This document shows positions 46,133-58,225 of a stretch of 64,000 nt of DNA, piece by piece. The stretch's first letter is position 1. Each line of letters starts with the position of its first letter. Made by a program: the position numbers and the translations under genes. Origin of the DNA: Zopfochytrium polystomum (taxonomy: Eukaryota; Chytridiomycota; Chytridiomycetes; Chytridiales; Chytridiaceae); the NCBI GenBank assembly GCA_025765615.1, contig JAIVFJ010000237.1:28572-92571 (forward strand), in the 5' to 3' direction. The notes under the pieces were generated by a model, which was given only the letters and a program-made list of their open reading frames with translations, made no database searches and was not told the origin of the DNA.

Positions 46133-49100
46133 ATGGCGCCAGCCTCCTCGCTGACGGCCACCGTCGCCCTCTCCTCATCTTCCAAGAAACCTACAAGCTC
46201 CTCCGCCTCCTCTCTCTCGAAGACTCTTCTCCCATTCCCCTCGCAAATGCGGTCGCCCTCCCTATCCGATGTCATTGTTCCCTTGTCCCGTGATTGCAGC
46301 GCTGCTCAGCCAAGAGAGGTTCCTCTCAACGCTGGTAACAGCAGCAGCAGCGGCAGGCGTGCGATCGGCGTTGATGCCGATCGCCGCCTTGCACAGTTGA
46401 ATGTAAAAGGAATTGACGGATCGTGTGTAACAAAAAGCCATGTTGACGCTCCGCTCGTCGAAATTGACAATAAAGGGTTGCTGGTTGTTGGGAGCCGTAT
46501 GGCTGAAAATGTCTTCCTGTCCTCGTCACCGTCGCCGTCCCCATCGATTGCGGTGCCCGGCGTTGTTCGGAGCAAGCGCGATCGCTCCGCAATCCTCTCT
46601 CCTCCAACGTCGTCGCCGGCCCGTGTCACCGCATCCGACTCAAGCTTCGGTTCGTCCGGAGCTTCCATGGCCGTTCCTCGTCTTGACAGCAAACGGACAA
46701 AATTGCAGCTCGCCTCCCTTCCCCTTCCCCTGCCGGTGTCTGCAGTTTCTGCAGTTGCAGCCGCTGCTCTTGCGCGCTCATCTTCGATACCCAACATTCC
46801 TAAGACGGCCGCGGCATCGCCATCAATGACAGCACCCACTCGTGCTCGATTTGGTTCAAGTCAAGGTGCAACTCTCCAGTCGGCATTCCGCTCCAATTCC
46901 TCGCCATCCCTGCTTTCTCCAACGAACCAAAGCCCTTCCGATCAACTCGGCAAAAAGTCTGTCCGATTTGGCAGCGAAATGGCGGGTGATAACGGCGATG
47001 AGGAGGAAGAGGAAGGAATGTCCGAATGGAGCGAAGACCGAATAACTGAAACAATCATGTCGACGATTGCGAAGGTTCAACAGGTCTGCACTTTTCTTGC
47101 CGCTACTATCGCCCGTATCTAATAAGATTTTCGATGAACAGGGAGAACGCTACGCATTATTGACACTGGTGGAAGCAATCGATCAACGACCAAACGCTTC
47201 AAATAGGCTTTCAAGGCAAGCCCTTACAGTTTGGATAAACGTATTCGCCGGGGTCGTCTCGAGCCTCACCCCTGCGTTTTCCCGCCTCGTTGATGCAATA
47301 CTTGCACTGCCTTGGTGTTCGTCCAGAAGCGACGAGGAGGACTTGATCGTTGCTTATAAGCACTTGCTGGAAAATTTGTGCTCTGCCCATGCATTCTATG
47401 TCAGGCCTGTGCTTGAAATGCTTGTCAGGTCTTTCAGAAACGGTGAGACTCGATAAAATATTTGTCATCTTACTCATCGGCATTCGTACAATTAGTTCAA
47501 AAACGAGCGAAAAGTGAAAGCCAGGCTTCTCTTTCCATAAAATTCGACCACATTCACACCGCTTTGGAAGGAGTGCTCCGTCTTGTTCCAACTGCGTCTA
47601 CCCTCATGGTTCCCATTATTTCGACAAATTTCCCGCACAAGACATCAGACGTCCAAGAGCAAGTTTGGTTTTTCCGAAATGCGATGCGGATTTGCCAGTA
47701 CCAGCCCGTGTTGCAAGATTCGGTTTGGTCTTTGGCTATTGACCGTCTTGTGCAGATCGACGTAAGTTCTCTCTTCAGGCGCAGTCGATTTGTTTCTCAC
47801 TGTTTACAGGTTGAAATTCAAACTGCTCTGGACGATTTTACCGCGGAAGAGTTTAGTGCATTTGAAGCTGCCTGCTTCGACCCTGATCAAGAGATCGTAG
47901 CAGAGGCCGAAGCCAGCGGATCGTTCGCTGTGGTCGGGAAGGGCGGAGTTTCTGACCCTTTGAATGAAAGCCTCAATTTGGAGGATGACGATGGTGACGA
48001 TTCGGATAGCGACTCTTCAACCGCCTCGGATGACGTGGAAGGAAAGATTGAAGAAATGAAGCTCTGGATTGTCAAGTTGGATTCCGTTCTTCACTTCATG
48101 ATGAGTCAAACCAAAAAAATAGCTACTGCTGCCGCTAGCGTCTCCGCGACCCAAGCCGAAATGTTTTTCGACTGCCTCGTCCGCGTTTTTGAACGAACCA
48201 TCCTCCCCACACACAAGTCTCGCTTTTCCCAGTTTCTCCTCTTCTACGCGTGCTCACTATCACCAGCCTGCTCGGAGCGGTTCCTCGTTCTTCTCGCTCG
48301 AAAAACTTTCGATCCAACATTTTCCAATATAACACGAATCGCTGCAACGGGCTACCTCGCAAGCTTCGTTGCAAGAGCGAAATTCTTGGATGCAGCGTCG
48401 GTTCGCGAATGTCTGCGCATGCTAAACGGCTGGGCCCTTCGATATGTGGATGCGTTCGAGAATGATGGGGGTTTGCTGCAGAGCGTCAACGCAGACGGTT
48501 TTCCCTCAACTGATGCTATCAGACAACACGAGACTTTCTACGCGGCCATCCAGGCGCTCATGTACATCTTCTGCTTCCGATGGCGTGACATTGTAAATTC
48601 GGAGTCTGGGGCTCCTCAGGCTACGAACCAACTTCCAGTTGAAATGACCGGATTCCAACGGATTATGATGTCCAAGTTTTCGCCTTTACGTGTGAGCAAC
48701 CTTTGCTTGCTCTTCAGCGCCCGCAGTCCTCCTTAATGCTAACAATTTCTTTTGCAGATTTGCACACGGTCCATAGTGAACGAATTCGCTCGTCTCACTC
48801 ACAAGCTCGACCTTCTCTATTGTTACAATTACATTCGCGGCACTGCCCAGCCTTCATCATCCCCGAAGCTCCAGCCTGAGGCAGAATCAGCGGAAGTTCC
48901 TGTGAACGAGCAGCCAGCCCCTGAACAGGATCTCCCAGAGACACACGCAAGCTACATTGACGACTTCTTCCCATTCGACCCTTGCCAACTTCCAATGACG
49001 TCCAGACTGATCAAAAGCGTGTACACGGAATGGAACACGGACGATAATGACTCAGAAGATGATGAGGATGAGGACGAAGTTATCGGGCAAAGCGCCGATA

Positions 49101-49318
49101 CAGCAGGTGACTCGAGGATGTCAAACGAAGAGGACGATGAGGATAGCAGCGATGAGGAGGATGACATAAAAACGCTTACTCAGCTGGAAAGAGGGATAGG
49201 CTTCCGGTCAAGAGTGAGCAGCTCTGCTTCTCTGAAGCATTCGACACAGCTGCAGGATGATGGCATTGATCTTATTAGTTCGTCGTTGGAGGTGATGAGC
49301 ACAAGCTCGGATTTTTAA
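46133..49318 (+). CDS. RRN3: RNA polymerase I initiation factor RRN3 (TIF-IA)
   Basis: Exons 46133-47083, 47142-47442, 47496-47761, 47810-48691 and 48758-49318, about 986 residues. RRN3 bridges RNA polymerase I to the core factor at rDNA promoters. The N-terminal 290 residues are Ser/Pro-rich and not conserved. The HEAT-like core shows ALTVWINVFAGVVSSLTP, YKHLLENLCSAHAFYVRPV, TALEGVLRLVPTASTLMVP, NFPHKTSDVQEQVWFFRN and LAIDRLVQIDVEIQ, then FDCLVRVFERTILPTHKSRF, YACSLSPACSERFL, RIAATGYLASFVARAKF and FYAAIQALMYIFCFRW, all RRN3 landmarks. Two acidic Ser/Asp/Glu stretches (about 47980-48040 and 49040-49170) are possible phosphorylation regions. The 48-nt intron at 47762-47809 keeps the frame open if retained. 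Confidence 0.93.
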
Positions 49319-49530
49319 AGTTTTTTGCTTTTTGATTTTATGTTGGTCATATCCATGTGTTTCTTCGCTCCGTTGATGAAGGGTTTACACGAGCTTTTTC
49401 TCCGCTTTTTTTTTTATGCCCCCATAAAGCGGCATCAAAGTGTTATTCCACGAACAGCACAGTTTTCAGAGACCGAACGTCGCGTTTATTTCGAAGGCAG
49501 CGCAGCTCAGCCATTTCCGATCGCAACCCC

Positions 49531-51478
49531 TCAGGCAGTAAGGGAGAACGACTCAAACTTTCTGCGAAACTCCTCATCGAACAACGCGAGATCCCGCTCG
49601 TCACGAAGCACTCCCTGCGAATTTGTACATACAGTGAGAAAATGCTTCACTGTGCCAGTCAACGTTTATTCGTACCTTTGGCAGATACCCCAACAACTGC
49701 GACGCGTGCTCGTGAAGTAGCCGCTGTCGCTCTTGCTCGATTACTTGCTGTCTGTACTCTTCGAGCATTTTTTCTCGTGCACGCTCAGCCATCTGCTGCT
49801 CATACTCTAGCTGTATAAGTTTGCGACGCTCGTCTACCAGAGCGTCAACCGCCCTCTTATGCTCGAGCTGCTTCATTCGACGGCGTTGCGCGTTAAGCTG
49901 TTCCAGATGTTCGTCCAGAGCGAACTTTTCCATCATCTATATGTTCAATTTGCAGGTATTTAGCGCCAAGTACAGTCTATCACCAACAAGGATGTGAATA
50001 ACGCTACCTTCTGTCGGAACACATTCTCATCTTCGCGCTCCTTCTGAAGGCGGCGCTTCTTTTCCTGGACCTGCTGCTGATAGGCATCCAGCAATTCAAG
50101 CCTTTTTCGAATGCGAGTGCGGAGAAGTTCCTGTGCGTTGTGGTTCGTTAGCTGGTCACAATAGACGAAAGAACAAAAACCGCACTTGATCCCGTGCCCG
50201 CTCCTTCTCCTCCGCCTCCTCTTGGTACAAATCGATTCTGAGCTGCTCCAATTCGGCTTTTGCACGCTCTTGCCGTTCCATTTCCGTGGCGAGCTGCGTC
50301 GGGGTTAGTGAGCAAGGCTCCTCTAGAGTCCTAGCAACAGCATCAAAAATACCTTGTCGTAAATGACATTCTTCTCTTCGTCGATGGCCTTTCGCTTTTC
50401 TCGCATCTCCTCCTCCCGCTGAATCTGGAGGCGTGCGTACTCCTGGATGCGCTGGTTCTCGGCAACCTGCCGAAGCCGCTCCTGCTCCTTCCACCGCTCC
50501 CGCTCTTGCATGAACTCTTCGATGAACTGCTTCGTCTCACGTTGCTTTTCCAGCCGCGCTTGCTGTTCTCTGGATGATTCTTAGGTCCTCACTATCTCTC
50601 AGTTTATCACGTTCAAACCTGCTGTCCTCCTCCAGAATCTTTTGCACGATTTCATCGACCATGGCCTTGTCGCGGAGAAACTGCTCGTACTCGGCTTGCT
50701 TGCGAACGTCCGAGTCGGCGAGCTGGCTCTGCAGCGCGTCGCGATACTGCAAGCTGCGTTCGTACATTGCTTGCTCCTGCTCCAGCTCTTTTCGCCGCTG
50801 CTCCTCGAGCTGCAGGTTCATCTCGTGGATGCGCTCAGCTTCTGCGGCCTGTCGGGGCGGAGCGACGTTTACAGGCACAAAGGATAAGTGAACGTTTTGC
50901 GGTCAAAGTGTCCAACCTTACCCTCTCCTTTTGCAGGAACAGATGCCTCTGCTGGATCTGGATGGCTCGCTCCTTGTTCATGTAGGCGTAGTTGAGCTTC
51001 TTTTCCAGCTCTCGCAGCTCTTCGCTATTTTCCCGGATCGACTGTCGCAACTTTTCTTCCCTAATTTGCTCCTCCCGACGTCGCTGTATTTCTTCCACTA
51101 CCATCTCCTCTTCGCGCTGTTTCAGCTCACGCTCCTCTTTTTTCCGTATGTTCTGTGCATTCATTTGAAGTTTATGGGGGTTTTTTGAAGCAGTGAGTAG
51201 AATAATACACCGTCAGTCAAGTCCTTGCAATCAGCGAAATCGGAATAAAAAGCGGAAAAATCAAGCACAAAAGCAGGGCAAACCAGACCTCCTCGAGGGC
51301 CATCTGCGTCTTCAGCTCCTCATCTCTCTGCCGCAGGTTCCGAAGCCTCCGCGTGTTCTCGGCCCGCTCGTCGGAGCATAGGTTCTTGCGAAAGACAATG
51401 TCCTGGTTCAGCACTTTGATGAGGTCTTCGCGCTGGAACTCCCTTTTTTGGAGTTGCGCCTCGCGCTTCTCGATCGAT
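49531..51478 (-). CDS. MNS1-like flagellar coiled-coil protein (5' exon unresolved)
   Basis: Eight exons are clear: 51289-51478, 50922-51152, 50619-50848, 50353-50569, 50186-50293, 50008-50130, 49676-49936 and 49531-49614, about 481 residues, almost all charged coiled coil. The segment ELRELEKKLNYAYMNKERAIQIQ matches the MNS1 signature (LKAAYMNKERAAQI), and HASQLLGYLPKGVLRDERDL is the MNS1 tail. In animals MNS1 is a microtubule inner protein of axonemal doublets. Exon 51478 needs two bases from an upstream exon; I could not find an ATG-bearing exon with a matching donor before the uS17m gene, so the start is missing here. Confidence 0.85.
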
Positions 51479-52010
51479 CTGCGGGATGTTGCGGCCTAGT
51501 GAAATTCGTGGGGAGGGAGGCGGAATGCCGCGCAGGAGGTTGGGATGAAGGGCGACGGGGTTGGCAGAGCAAGAATGCGTGTTAGAGGCGGGTTAACGCT
51601 TTCGTGGGAGCCCTCGATCTTCCAAAATCGGGCGCTGCCGATTTCGCTCCCGCAAGCGACGGCAGGGTGTGGTGTGCAAGCGGGGGCAAAGCAGAAGCCA
51701 TGCCCACCATGAACTCGACAATTTGTGCTTCCTTTTGAGTGCGGACAATTTGTGGAAAAGAAAGCCCACCAACCACCAGCCCATCTCGGAGACGCTTGAC
51801 CGCGCACGCTGCAGTTTACAACCTGTTGTCGCGAAATTTTGAGCACACTGAAGAGACGGTTTTCCGCTGCGAAGGGGGAGACTCCACATAAGAGTCCAAA
51901 CACCCAAATGGGCTAAAACTGTTCGGTTAAGTATCCCAAACGCAATCGGTGCATATATTAAATTCAGAGAAGCGAACTGAGTGAAAGGGTCTCAAAAAGC
52001 TCCCTCATCA

Positions 52011-52615
52011 CTACTGCTTGCCAGTACCGAATAGATTATCAATCTTTCGTGGAGGTGTTGGTTTTGGTACCTTTCAAGCAATGCAACCCAACGATTAGCC
52101 AAACGAAAAGTGCAACAACGCAAAATGAATGGATATACCGGTGCGGCCTGGCTGTGCATCACCCCAAACTCATCCACGTAGCGTGCGGCCGGCCGAACGA
52201 TGTCGCCAAGAGTGTACCGCTTGGTTTTGCTGATTTGTCGGCACGAATCTATCCGAACCCAGTCACCGACAACGCAGCTCTCCGTCTCGTCGTGAGCGAG
52301 AATGTTCTTGTGCTTAACGACGGGCTGCGTTTCGAAAAACGATGCGTCGGGCGGAAAGTGATTGAGAATGGTCAATGGACTGTGCCGATCTGAGGGATGA
52401 CCAAAATTCCGGAAATGCGGCGTTACCTTCAGGACGACAGGGTGCATGCGAGATTTGGCGGTCCGGACCTTGATGGTCTTGGCCATGTGCGTGCCAACCA
52501 CGATGCCCATTACGGAGTGTACTTTGCGGGCGCTGGCCTCAACGGCCTTTACGGCTGCATTCGAGCTCATTCGCGTTTGTTCTAGATTTGACAAGTCCAA
52601 GTGTTGACCCTTCAT
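52011..52615 (-). CDS. MRPS17: mitochondrial ribosomal protein uS17m
   Basis: Exons 52427-52615, 52139-52324 and 52011-52070, all phase 0. uS17 signature: GIVVGTHMAKTIKVRTAKSR...HPVVLK, then KHKNILAHDETESCVVGDWV and RQISKTKRYTLGDIVRPA. It binds small-subunit rRNA in the mitochondrial ribosome. The last exon adds VPKPTPPRKIDNLFGTGKQ. Two starts are possible: 52615, which overlaps the stop of MCT1 by four bases (ATGA), or 52570 (MSSNAAVKAVEASARK), 41 bases after that stop; the second gives a more typical 129-residue protein. Confidence 0.92.
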
Positions 52616-54125
52616 CTTGCCCCAACACCACCACCGAATGCCCGAACGTCCGCCTCACTGGATATGCAGCGGACAACGTCCAAGGGATACTCCTTCTTCA
52701 ACAAATTAGAGAGAACTCTAGATGGACCGACAGCGATCCATTCCTGAACGCCATCCTCTCGGGCGTACTGAATGCTCCGCTGCCACTGAACAGTCTTTGT
52801 AATCTGATCAGTCAACAGTCTCCCAATTTCATCAGGATGATTAAACTGTGGACAACTTAGTGAGTGGTGCTAGTAAAGGAACCGAATAACAAACCGGTTT
52901 CCCCGTCACATTTGAAATGACATCAATTATGGGGTCAGAAAAAGTTGTACCGTCCAAGGCAGGTTTCATCTTCTCTGCAGCCGGAGACATCAAACTGCAG
53001 TGGAAAGGAGCCGACACGGGTAAGGCAATCGATCGCCCAGCGAAGCCTTTCGTTTGGATCTTTGAGCCCGCATACTCGACTCCCTTAGCTGTGCCACTTA
53101 AGACCACCTGTGCGCGGCTTCAGGCGATTTTAGTAGCTTTCAGCGGGCAACAGATTCAACAATGAAACCTGTTGATATTCGAAATTTCCGCTACTTCGCC
53201 ATCAGGGAGCGATTGCTTGATGCTCTCCATCAGGGCTTCAATGTCCTCCAAGTGATTACCATTGATGACTAGAGCGCGCATTGAAGTTTGCTTAGACGAG
53301 GTGGCAGTACGCATAGCCAGGCCTCTTAACCGCTAGCTCAGATAGATGGATTAAGTTGCCGGCAGGTAAACTCAGCCCTTTCTTACCACAAGCTTCAGTG
53401 CGACTTCCAATCTGCGCAATGCCGGCTCCGTAAGAAGAGTGCTCAAGGCCGTTATACCGCACTTACGAGATGGACTTTGTTGCAACCAGTGCGGAGTACT
53501 CCCCCAAGCTGTGCCCCAACGCGTACAAACAGTTTTTAATATCAAAGCCATGCTCTTCCTGCAAAGAAATCGTTAAACTTGAGACAGAACGCTCAGAGAG
53601 GACGTACGGACCTCCAAAACACGGAGCATTGCGATCGAGTGACAAAGAATGGCTGAAAATGGTGTCAACAGAACGGTAGGGGGTATGAGCACAGAAGTCC
53701 ACCTGGTTGTGCGACTTCGGTCGAGGTCAGTGATTGCTTCAAATTGGGTAAGTATTGTGACAGACTCGCATGGGGAGGACAGCTTACCACCGGCCCTTCA
53801 AACATCAGCTTCCGCAGACCGCCGCCTATCGCATCGTCGCATTGATCGACTATTCGCTTTGCGGCGGGATATGTGCGATAGATGTCCGCAGCCATGCCTA
53901 TAAGTCATAGCGGTTAAGACGAAGGACAGCGCTTTGTTGTTGGGCCACTGCCTTCCCGCCACTCTCACCAATGTGCTGCGCGTCAGACGTTTCGCCCAAA
54001 TAATGGAGGAGTCGGTAAGAAAGAAATGAGATCGCCAGGGTGGGATTCCCCGAACAGAGATCGCATCGCACCTGCGCGCCCTGACCCGGGAACAGGAGAG
54101 CAACTTTCCGAAGGCCCGATCTCAT
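52612..54125 (-). CDS. MCT1: mitochondrial malonyl-CoA:ACP transacylase
   Basis: Ten exons: 54072-54125, 53969-53975, 53791-53897, 53703-53736, 53612-53652, 53467-53558, 53387-53411, 53169-53332, 52895-53117 and 52612-52845, total 326 residues. FabD family: oxyanion-loop LFPGQGAQHIGMAADIY, catalytic Ser in ALGHSLGEYSALV, Arg in KLVRLRGLAMR, NINSRAQVVLSGTA, catalytic His in SAPFHCSLM, and ISNVTGKP. It loads malonate on ACP for type II fatty acid and lipoate synthesis in mitochondria. No presequence is visible before MRSGLRKVALLF; a further 5' exon may exist. Exon 2 is 7 nt (CACATTG), exon 7 is 25 nt. The stop touches the possible uS17m start. Confidence 0.93.
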
Positions 54126-54520
54126 CGCGACTTTGTGCTTTCACAGGTAAGTTAGGTGACCGCTTCTACGCGAAGGGGCCGATGGCCTCCGATGAAGATA
54201 GTTCGAGTGCACGAGGCCGTGATGTGCGATGGATATGGGGTGTCGCCGAAGAAGGGCGTGTACGATCGGGATGCGCAGAATTCGTCAGCGTCGGCACAAA
54301 AAAATTCCTCGTTCCAACCCCGCTGGTTGAGGCACGGTGTCACCGTTGCTAACTTCACCATTGCAGCTGTTGTCGTGCCCTCTGTTTCTGGCCTCGATGG
54401 CTGCTGTGTGTGGCTGGCCTTCAAGCACGTGCCACTAGCGCTGCTGACCGTTGTTTCATTCATTCACTCTTACAGTACCTTGGAGTACAACATCTTCAAG
54501 CGGTTCTTCCGAGATAATAT
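54126..54520. other. spacer between PLP homeostasis gene and MCT1
   Basis: Should contain the MCT1 promoter and the 3' end of the upstream gene. Both strands are open for about 100 codons but no domain or presequence is recognised. Confidence 0.4.
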
Positions 54521-55747
54521 TTATTGGCCCGTAGCCTTTTTCGCTCGTGCTCCAAATAAACACGATCCCAGCCGCACGTTTGTGGAACCGAGTTCAATAG
54601 CGTGCTCAAAATCATCAGACATTCCCATGCTAAGTTCCAAGTCGAGCCCAAGCTGATCTTTCACGGCCTTTTGGCAGTCCAGCATGGTCTGAGTAATACA
54701 GCAAACTCCATATCAGCAGCGGCACAGGAGCTTTTTTCCAACACTGACCATGAAATCAGGATTGGGACCGGCGGAAGGGTCGTGGTCGGGGGACCCAATG
54801 GTCATGATTCCCACAGCGTTTAACAGCGGACATGAGTCTTGGATGTGCTTAATCGTGTCTACGCACTCGGCTGGAGAGATTCCACTCTTTGCTAACAATG
54901 GGGTTAACAGATTTGGTCATTCGCGCCCTCCCCTCGCAACGTACATTCTTCTCCGCTTGTGTTAATTTGCACAAAAACGCGAAGTGGTGTCTCGCGGCCC
55001 TGGCATGCCTTTTGCAATGCATCGGCCTTTTTCTTCCCGTCTACGCGCGTTTCATTGAAGAATGGATTTGGAAGACTTCCTTACCTACGGTCTCAACAGC
55101 GTACATATTGGGAATAGCAGCGAGCGCTTTGCACTTGTTGGACTGAAGAGAACCTTCACAGAAGTAAAGTTTTGAAGCCGCCGATCGCTTTCACTTTCAT
55201 CCTCACCAATGAAATGCCACTGAATATCTTTGGGTAGCTGCGAGCGTCGGGGGAGAACGTCGTTAGAAACGGACGCGTTGCGTTAATGATCAAGCGGGCA
55301 AACCAGAGCTGCCTTCTCGACTAGTTCCTGGACCTGATTCGAAATCGTTGAGCGACAGTAAAACGGCTGGAACAAAGGACCAACTCACGTACTGACAAGC
55401 AGAAAAGTTGCACCGTTAGGTGATTCAGAAGATTCATGTTGGCTTCAAGCGTCACAATGTTGCTTACATTTTCTCCAAAATGACGCTCTCCGCACTCGTA
55501 CGCTGCCATGATGTCAGATGCAGGCTTCGTTTTGCTCACTGCGACGAGGCGGCACTGGTTTTGGTGGCGTGCGAGTGTAAGAACAGGTACGGGCGGGCGC
55601 GTGTCCGCAGAGCGCTACACTTACCGTCGGGGCTGGCTGCACCTGCGATCTCGCGCTGGCCTGCTGCATGCGTGATCGCATGGTGGCCAAGTTCTCGCGA
55701 ATGTCGGCGAGCCGCTCTGGTGTCGGTGCTGTGGGGCCTAACGACAT
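54521..55747 (-). CDS. pyridoxal phosphate homeostasis protein (PROSC/YggS family)
   Basis: Nine exons: 55625-55747, 55468-55554, 55389-55391, 55304-55333, 55207-55237, 55085-55153, 54945-55040, 54749-54891 and 54521-54688, 249 residues, the family length. It binds PLP without a known reaction and buffers the cofactor. Motifs: [13 protein letters not shown] (PLP-binding Lys), [26 protein letters not shown] then [71 protein letters not shown] (read as separate blocks). The conserved Tyr of FGENYVQEL is supplied by a 3-nt exon (TAC) between a good acceptor and gtgagt. The usual GHLQ reads GSLQ at an exon junction. Confidence 0.93.
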
Positions 55748-56060
55748 TTTGGTTGCGAAGCGATCGTGCCTAGTCAAGCGGAAAATCGGGTGGTTGAACA
55801 GGAACGGCTTTTTCATTTTCTGATTGTTCGTCTGGCAACATGGGCCACCTCATTTCCATTTCAGCACGTTGTCGTCAGAGTGGCGGACGATACTGCCGTC
55901 GCTGCCGATGGACAACGCGCCCAAAAGCTCGCTTACGACGAGCTCGGGTGGACGAAGTCGTGTCCGGGTTCATTCCGACCTACGGCCACGTCCCTCCGCG
56001 GTATGTGTTGGTGCGAGTACTGGAGGTCGCCATACCTGCGAGGCATTTCACCTTCTTCCG

Positions 56061-56334
56061 TCAGGCAGCCCGAGGCTGCGTGAAAAAAAAAAAATTGGCC
56101 ATGGTGGCGACAGCGGCATCCGTGCTAAGAAGCCGCGACACTGACGTGCTCTCGTGGGGTGGACGCGGCGTCCGCCGCGACGTGTTCGGTGCGCAACGCG
56201 CTCAGCGGGAGTGCGTTGCGGGCGACGGCAGCGTCGCTCATGTCGGCCACATTGTAGAAGGCCGTGCCCGCAGCGTCTTGTCGGGCGTGCTGCGCGTCGC
56301 GGAGAGGAGAAGGGCTTTTGCCAGAGTGGAACAT
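56061..56334 (-). CDS. small hypothetical protein
   Basis: A two-exon frame: 56146-56334 and 56061-56075, joined by gtcagt and a strong polypyrimidine tract with cacgcag. It encodes 67 residues starting MFHSGKSPSPLRDAQHARQD. Base composition at third positions is GC-rich like real genes here. I do not recognise it. The plus strand is also open across the same bases, so this is a weak call. Confidence 0.3.
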
Positions 56335-56729
56335 TGGGAAGCGTGAACTCTCAATTTACACAAGTTCAATGGTCGCTGTGTGGAGTGTGCGCCCAGCGAG
56401 ACGTCGAAGCTGGGTGGTCGTCCTAGCTACCGGATAGCTTTGAAACTGTATGCGGTACCGGCGGAGCACCTTGGTGTTCTGAGCAAGTTGAAAAGGTCCG
56501 ACAGGTTCGACAGTGAACCAAACAAAACTTCCGAACCATGGTCCTTGTCATGCCTGATTTTCTTCTTTTATTTCGTTTTCTCCGTCTCGCTCTCCATCCA
56601 TCGCCCCTTCTTCTGTGACATCCAAGCCGCCGTACGCGTTTTGAGAGCGTTAGTCGCAGATGCTGGTCTGAAAATCTTGCGGCTTCCGACGCCGCGTTGC
56701 GTGGCCTGTTTGCCGTCGCAAGGCCGGCT

Positions 56730-56863
56730 GTTTTTCGTCCAAAGACGATCTGAAAAGCGGGCACGCCAAGGTGATCACGCCGCACTGGCTGAATCAAGGC
56801 ATCCGAAAGTTCGAGAAGCCCGCTAACGGCGGACAGCACGACGGCCGTTGCGTCCCGCATTGA
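56730..56863 (+). other. BRCT-like coding fragment
   Basis: One plus-strand frame reads KDDLKSGHAKVITPHWLNQ then GIRKFEKP and stops at 56863. The pattern (aliphatic-Val-Ile-Thr/Ser-Pro-x-Trp-Leu) is the end of a BRCT domain. I could not build flanking exons with certainty; protein-like segments at about 56630-56700 and 57177-57320 may belong to the same gene. The partner domains and gene limits are unresolved. Confidence 0.3.
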
Positions 56864-57329
56864 TCGAGGACGTCGCGAACGCCTCTGTCAAGGTTCGTGC
56901 TCGTTTTTCTCTTGACCCCCTCTTTCAGTTTTTCCGGTTTTCCACATGCACTTTGAGTCGCAATCTCGTAGTGGGGTTCTCTCTACATTGACGTTATTGC
57001 GCTCGTGACATGTAAGATCAATGTCTTCATGGGGATGCCCATCGTCGCTGGCTTTTTGTTGCTGGAGCTGGGGATGCACTTCAATGCAGACAACTCTTTT
57101 TCTGTTACACTGCAAACTACTCGTTGCCTGACTCCACACGCGCGCTGTTTGCTAACTCACTTGTTCGTTTTAGATTCAGCGACGTCATTGCCTGGATGCC
57201 CTTGAAAATGGGCGGTTCTGCGTTGCATTCCCGCGCGATGTTGCCCGCCGCTACACTTCAGAACCTGACCGTTACCAAGTTACAAGCCGCCGACTATGTT
57301 GGGTCTGGTTCGGTCCACTAATGGTCCAC

Positions 57330-58225
57330 TCGTCAGAATCAGTCACCGCCATTCGATGGAGTGGATGCGGCATTATCCTGCTCTCTCCTGGTATTCGCTG
57401 TTAAGAGAGGCTTTGGCGTGTTTTCCTCGAAAGCTGCGAACCATCGTGGTAATTGGCCTAGTGAGAGTATTCTTCTTTCCAGGATGAAGGAGGCCTTCTT
57501 GACAGCGTCGCGTTATAAACAAATATTTGAATATTATTAACTGTTCATGGAATCATGTTGAGGCGGCTGTGATGACACCTGGACGATTGGTACAGGACGT
57601 TGGTTTGCTCGCACCCCCGCCGAAGTCCAAAAAGATTTCCAATTCCCACCGGATTGGAGGTGTACTTAACTTGTGGTGCGGGGGAGTGCAAACAGAGCGA
57701 GGACACACACTCTGTTCTAAAAGCCGTTCTAGATGCCTTAAGCAAACGAGCCCCGCGTTTGCCTTCGCGGCACTTCAAACAGACGAGATAGGAGGGGAAA
57801 AAAAGGAAAGGAAAGAAAAGGATGGTTGGGAGACATAGCTATGCTAGCAACAATCGAGTTGTTACAACAATAAGACTGAAAAGGTTGGGAAGTATGGCCG
57901 CGGAAAAAAAGACAACTGATAAACGGAGGCACCACAAACAAACTCAAAATGAACAAGAAGACGAAAGGAAAGTAGCAAGAGGTGGGAAAGAGACGGACCG
58001 AACAAATACTGAGCCCACGCGCGAAACTTTTCCGTGATACGACAGGGAACGAAAATGGGAAACGCAAAAGACAATCCTTTGGTGTAGGAATCTTAAAGTA
58101 ACTGTAGAAAAAAGGAAACAAAATGAAACAAATTGGACAGGGGGGGAGGGGGAATATATGCCACAAAGGGTGAAGCAACCAAAAAGCAAGCAAGACAGAA
58201 GGACAACATCTCCAGTTCTAAAGGC
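57330..58225. other. spacer, no gene recognised
   Basis: A-rich on the plus strand toward 58200, consistent with the 3' flank of the minus-strand Sel1 gene. Frames on the minus strand here are Phe/Leu low-complexity and have no domain. Confidence 0.45.
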
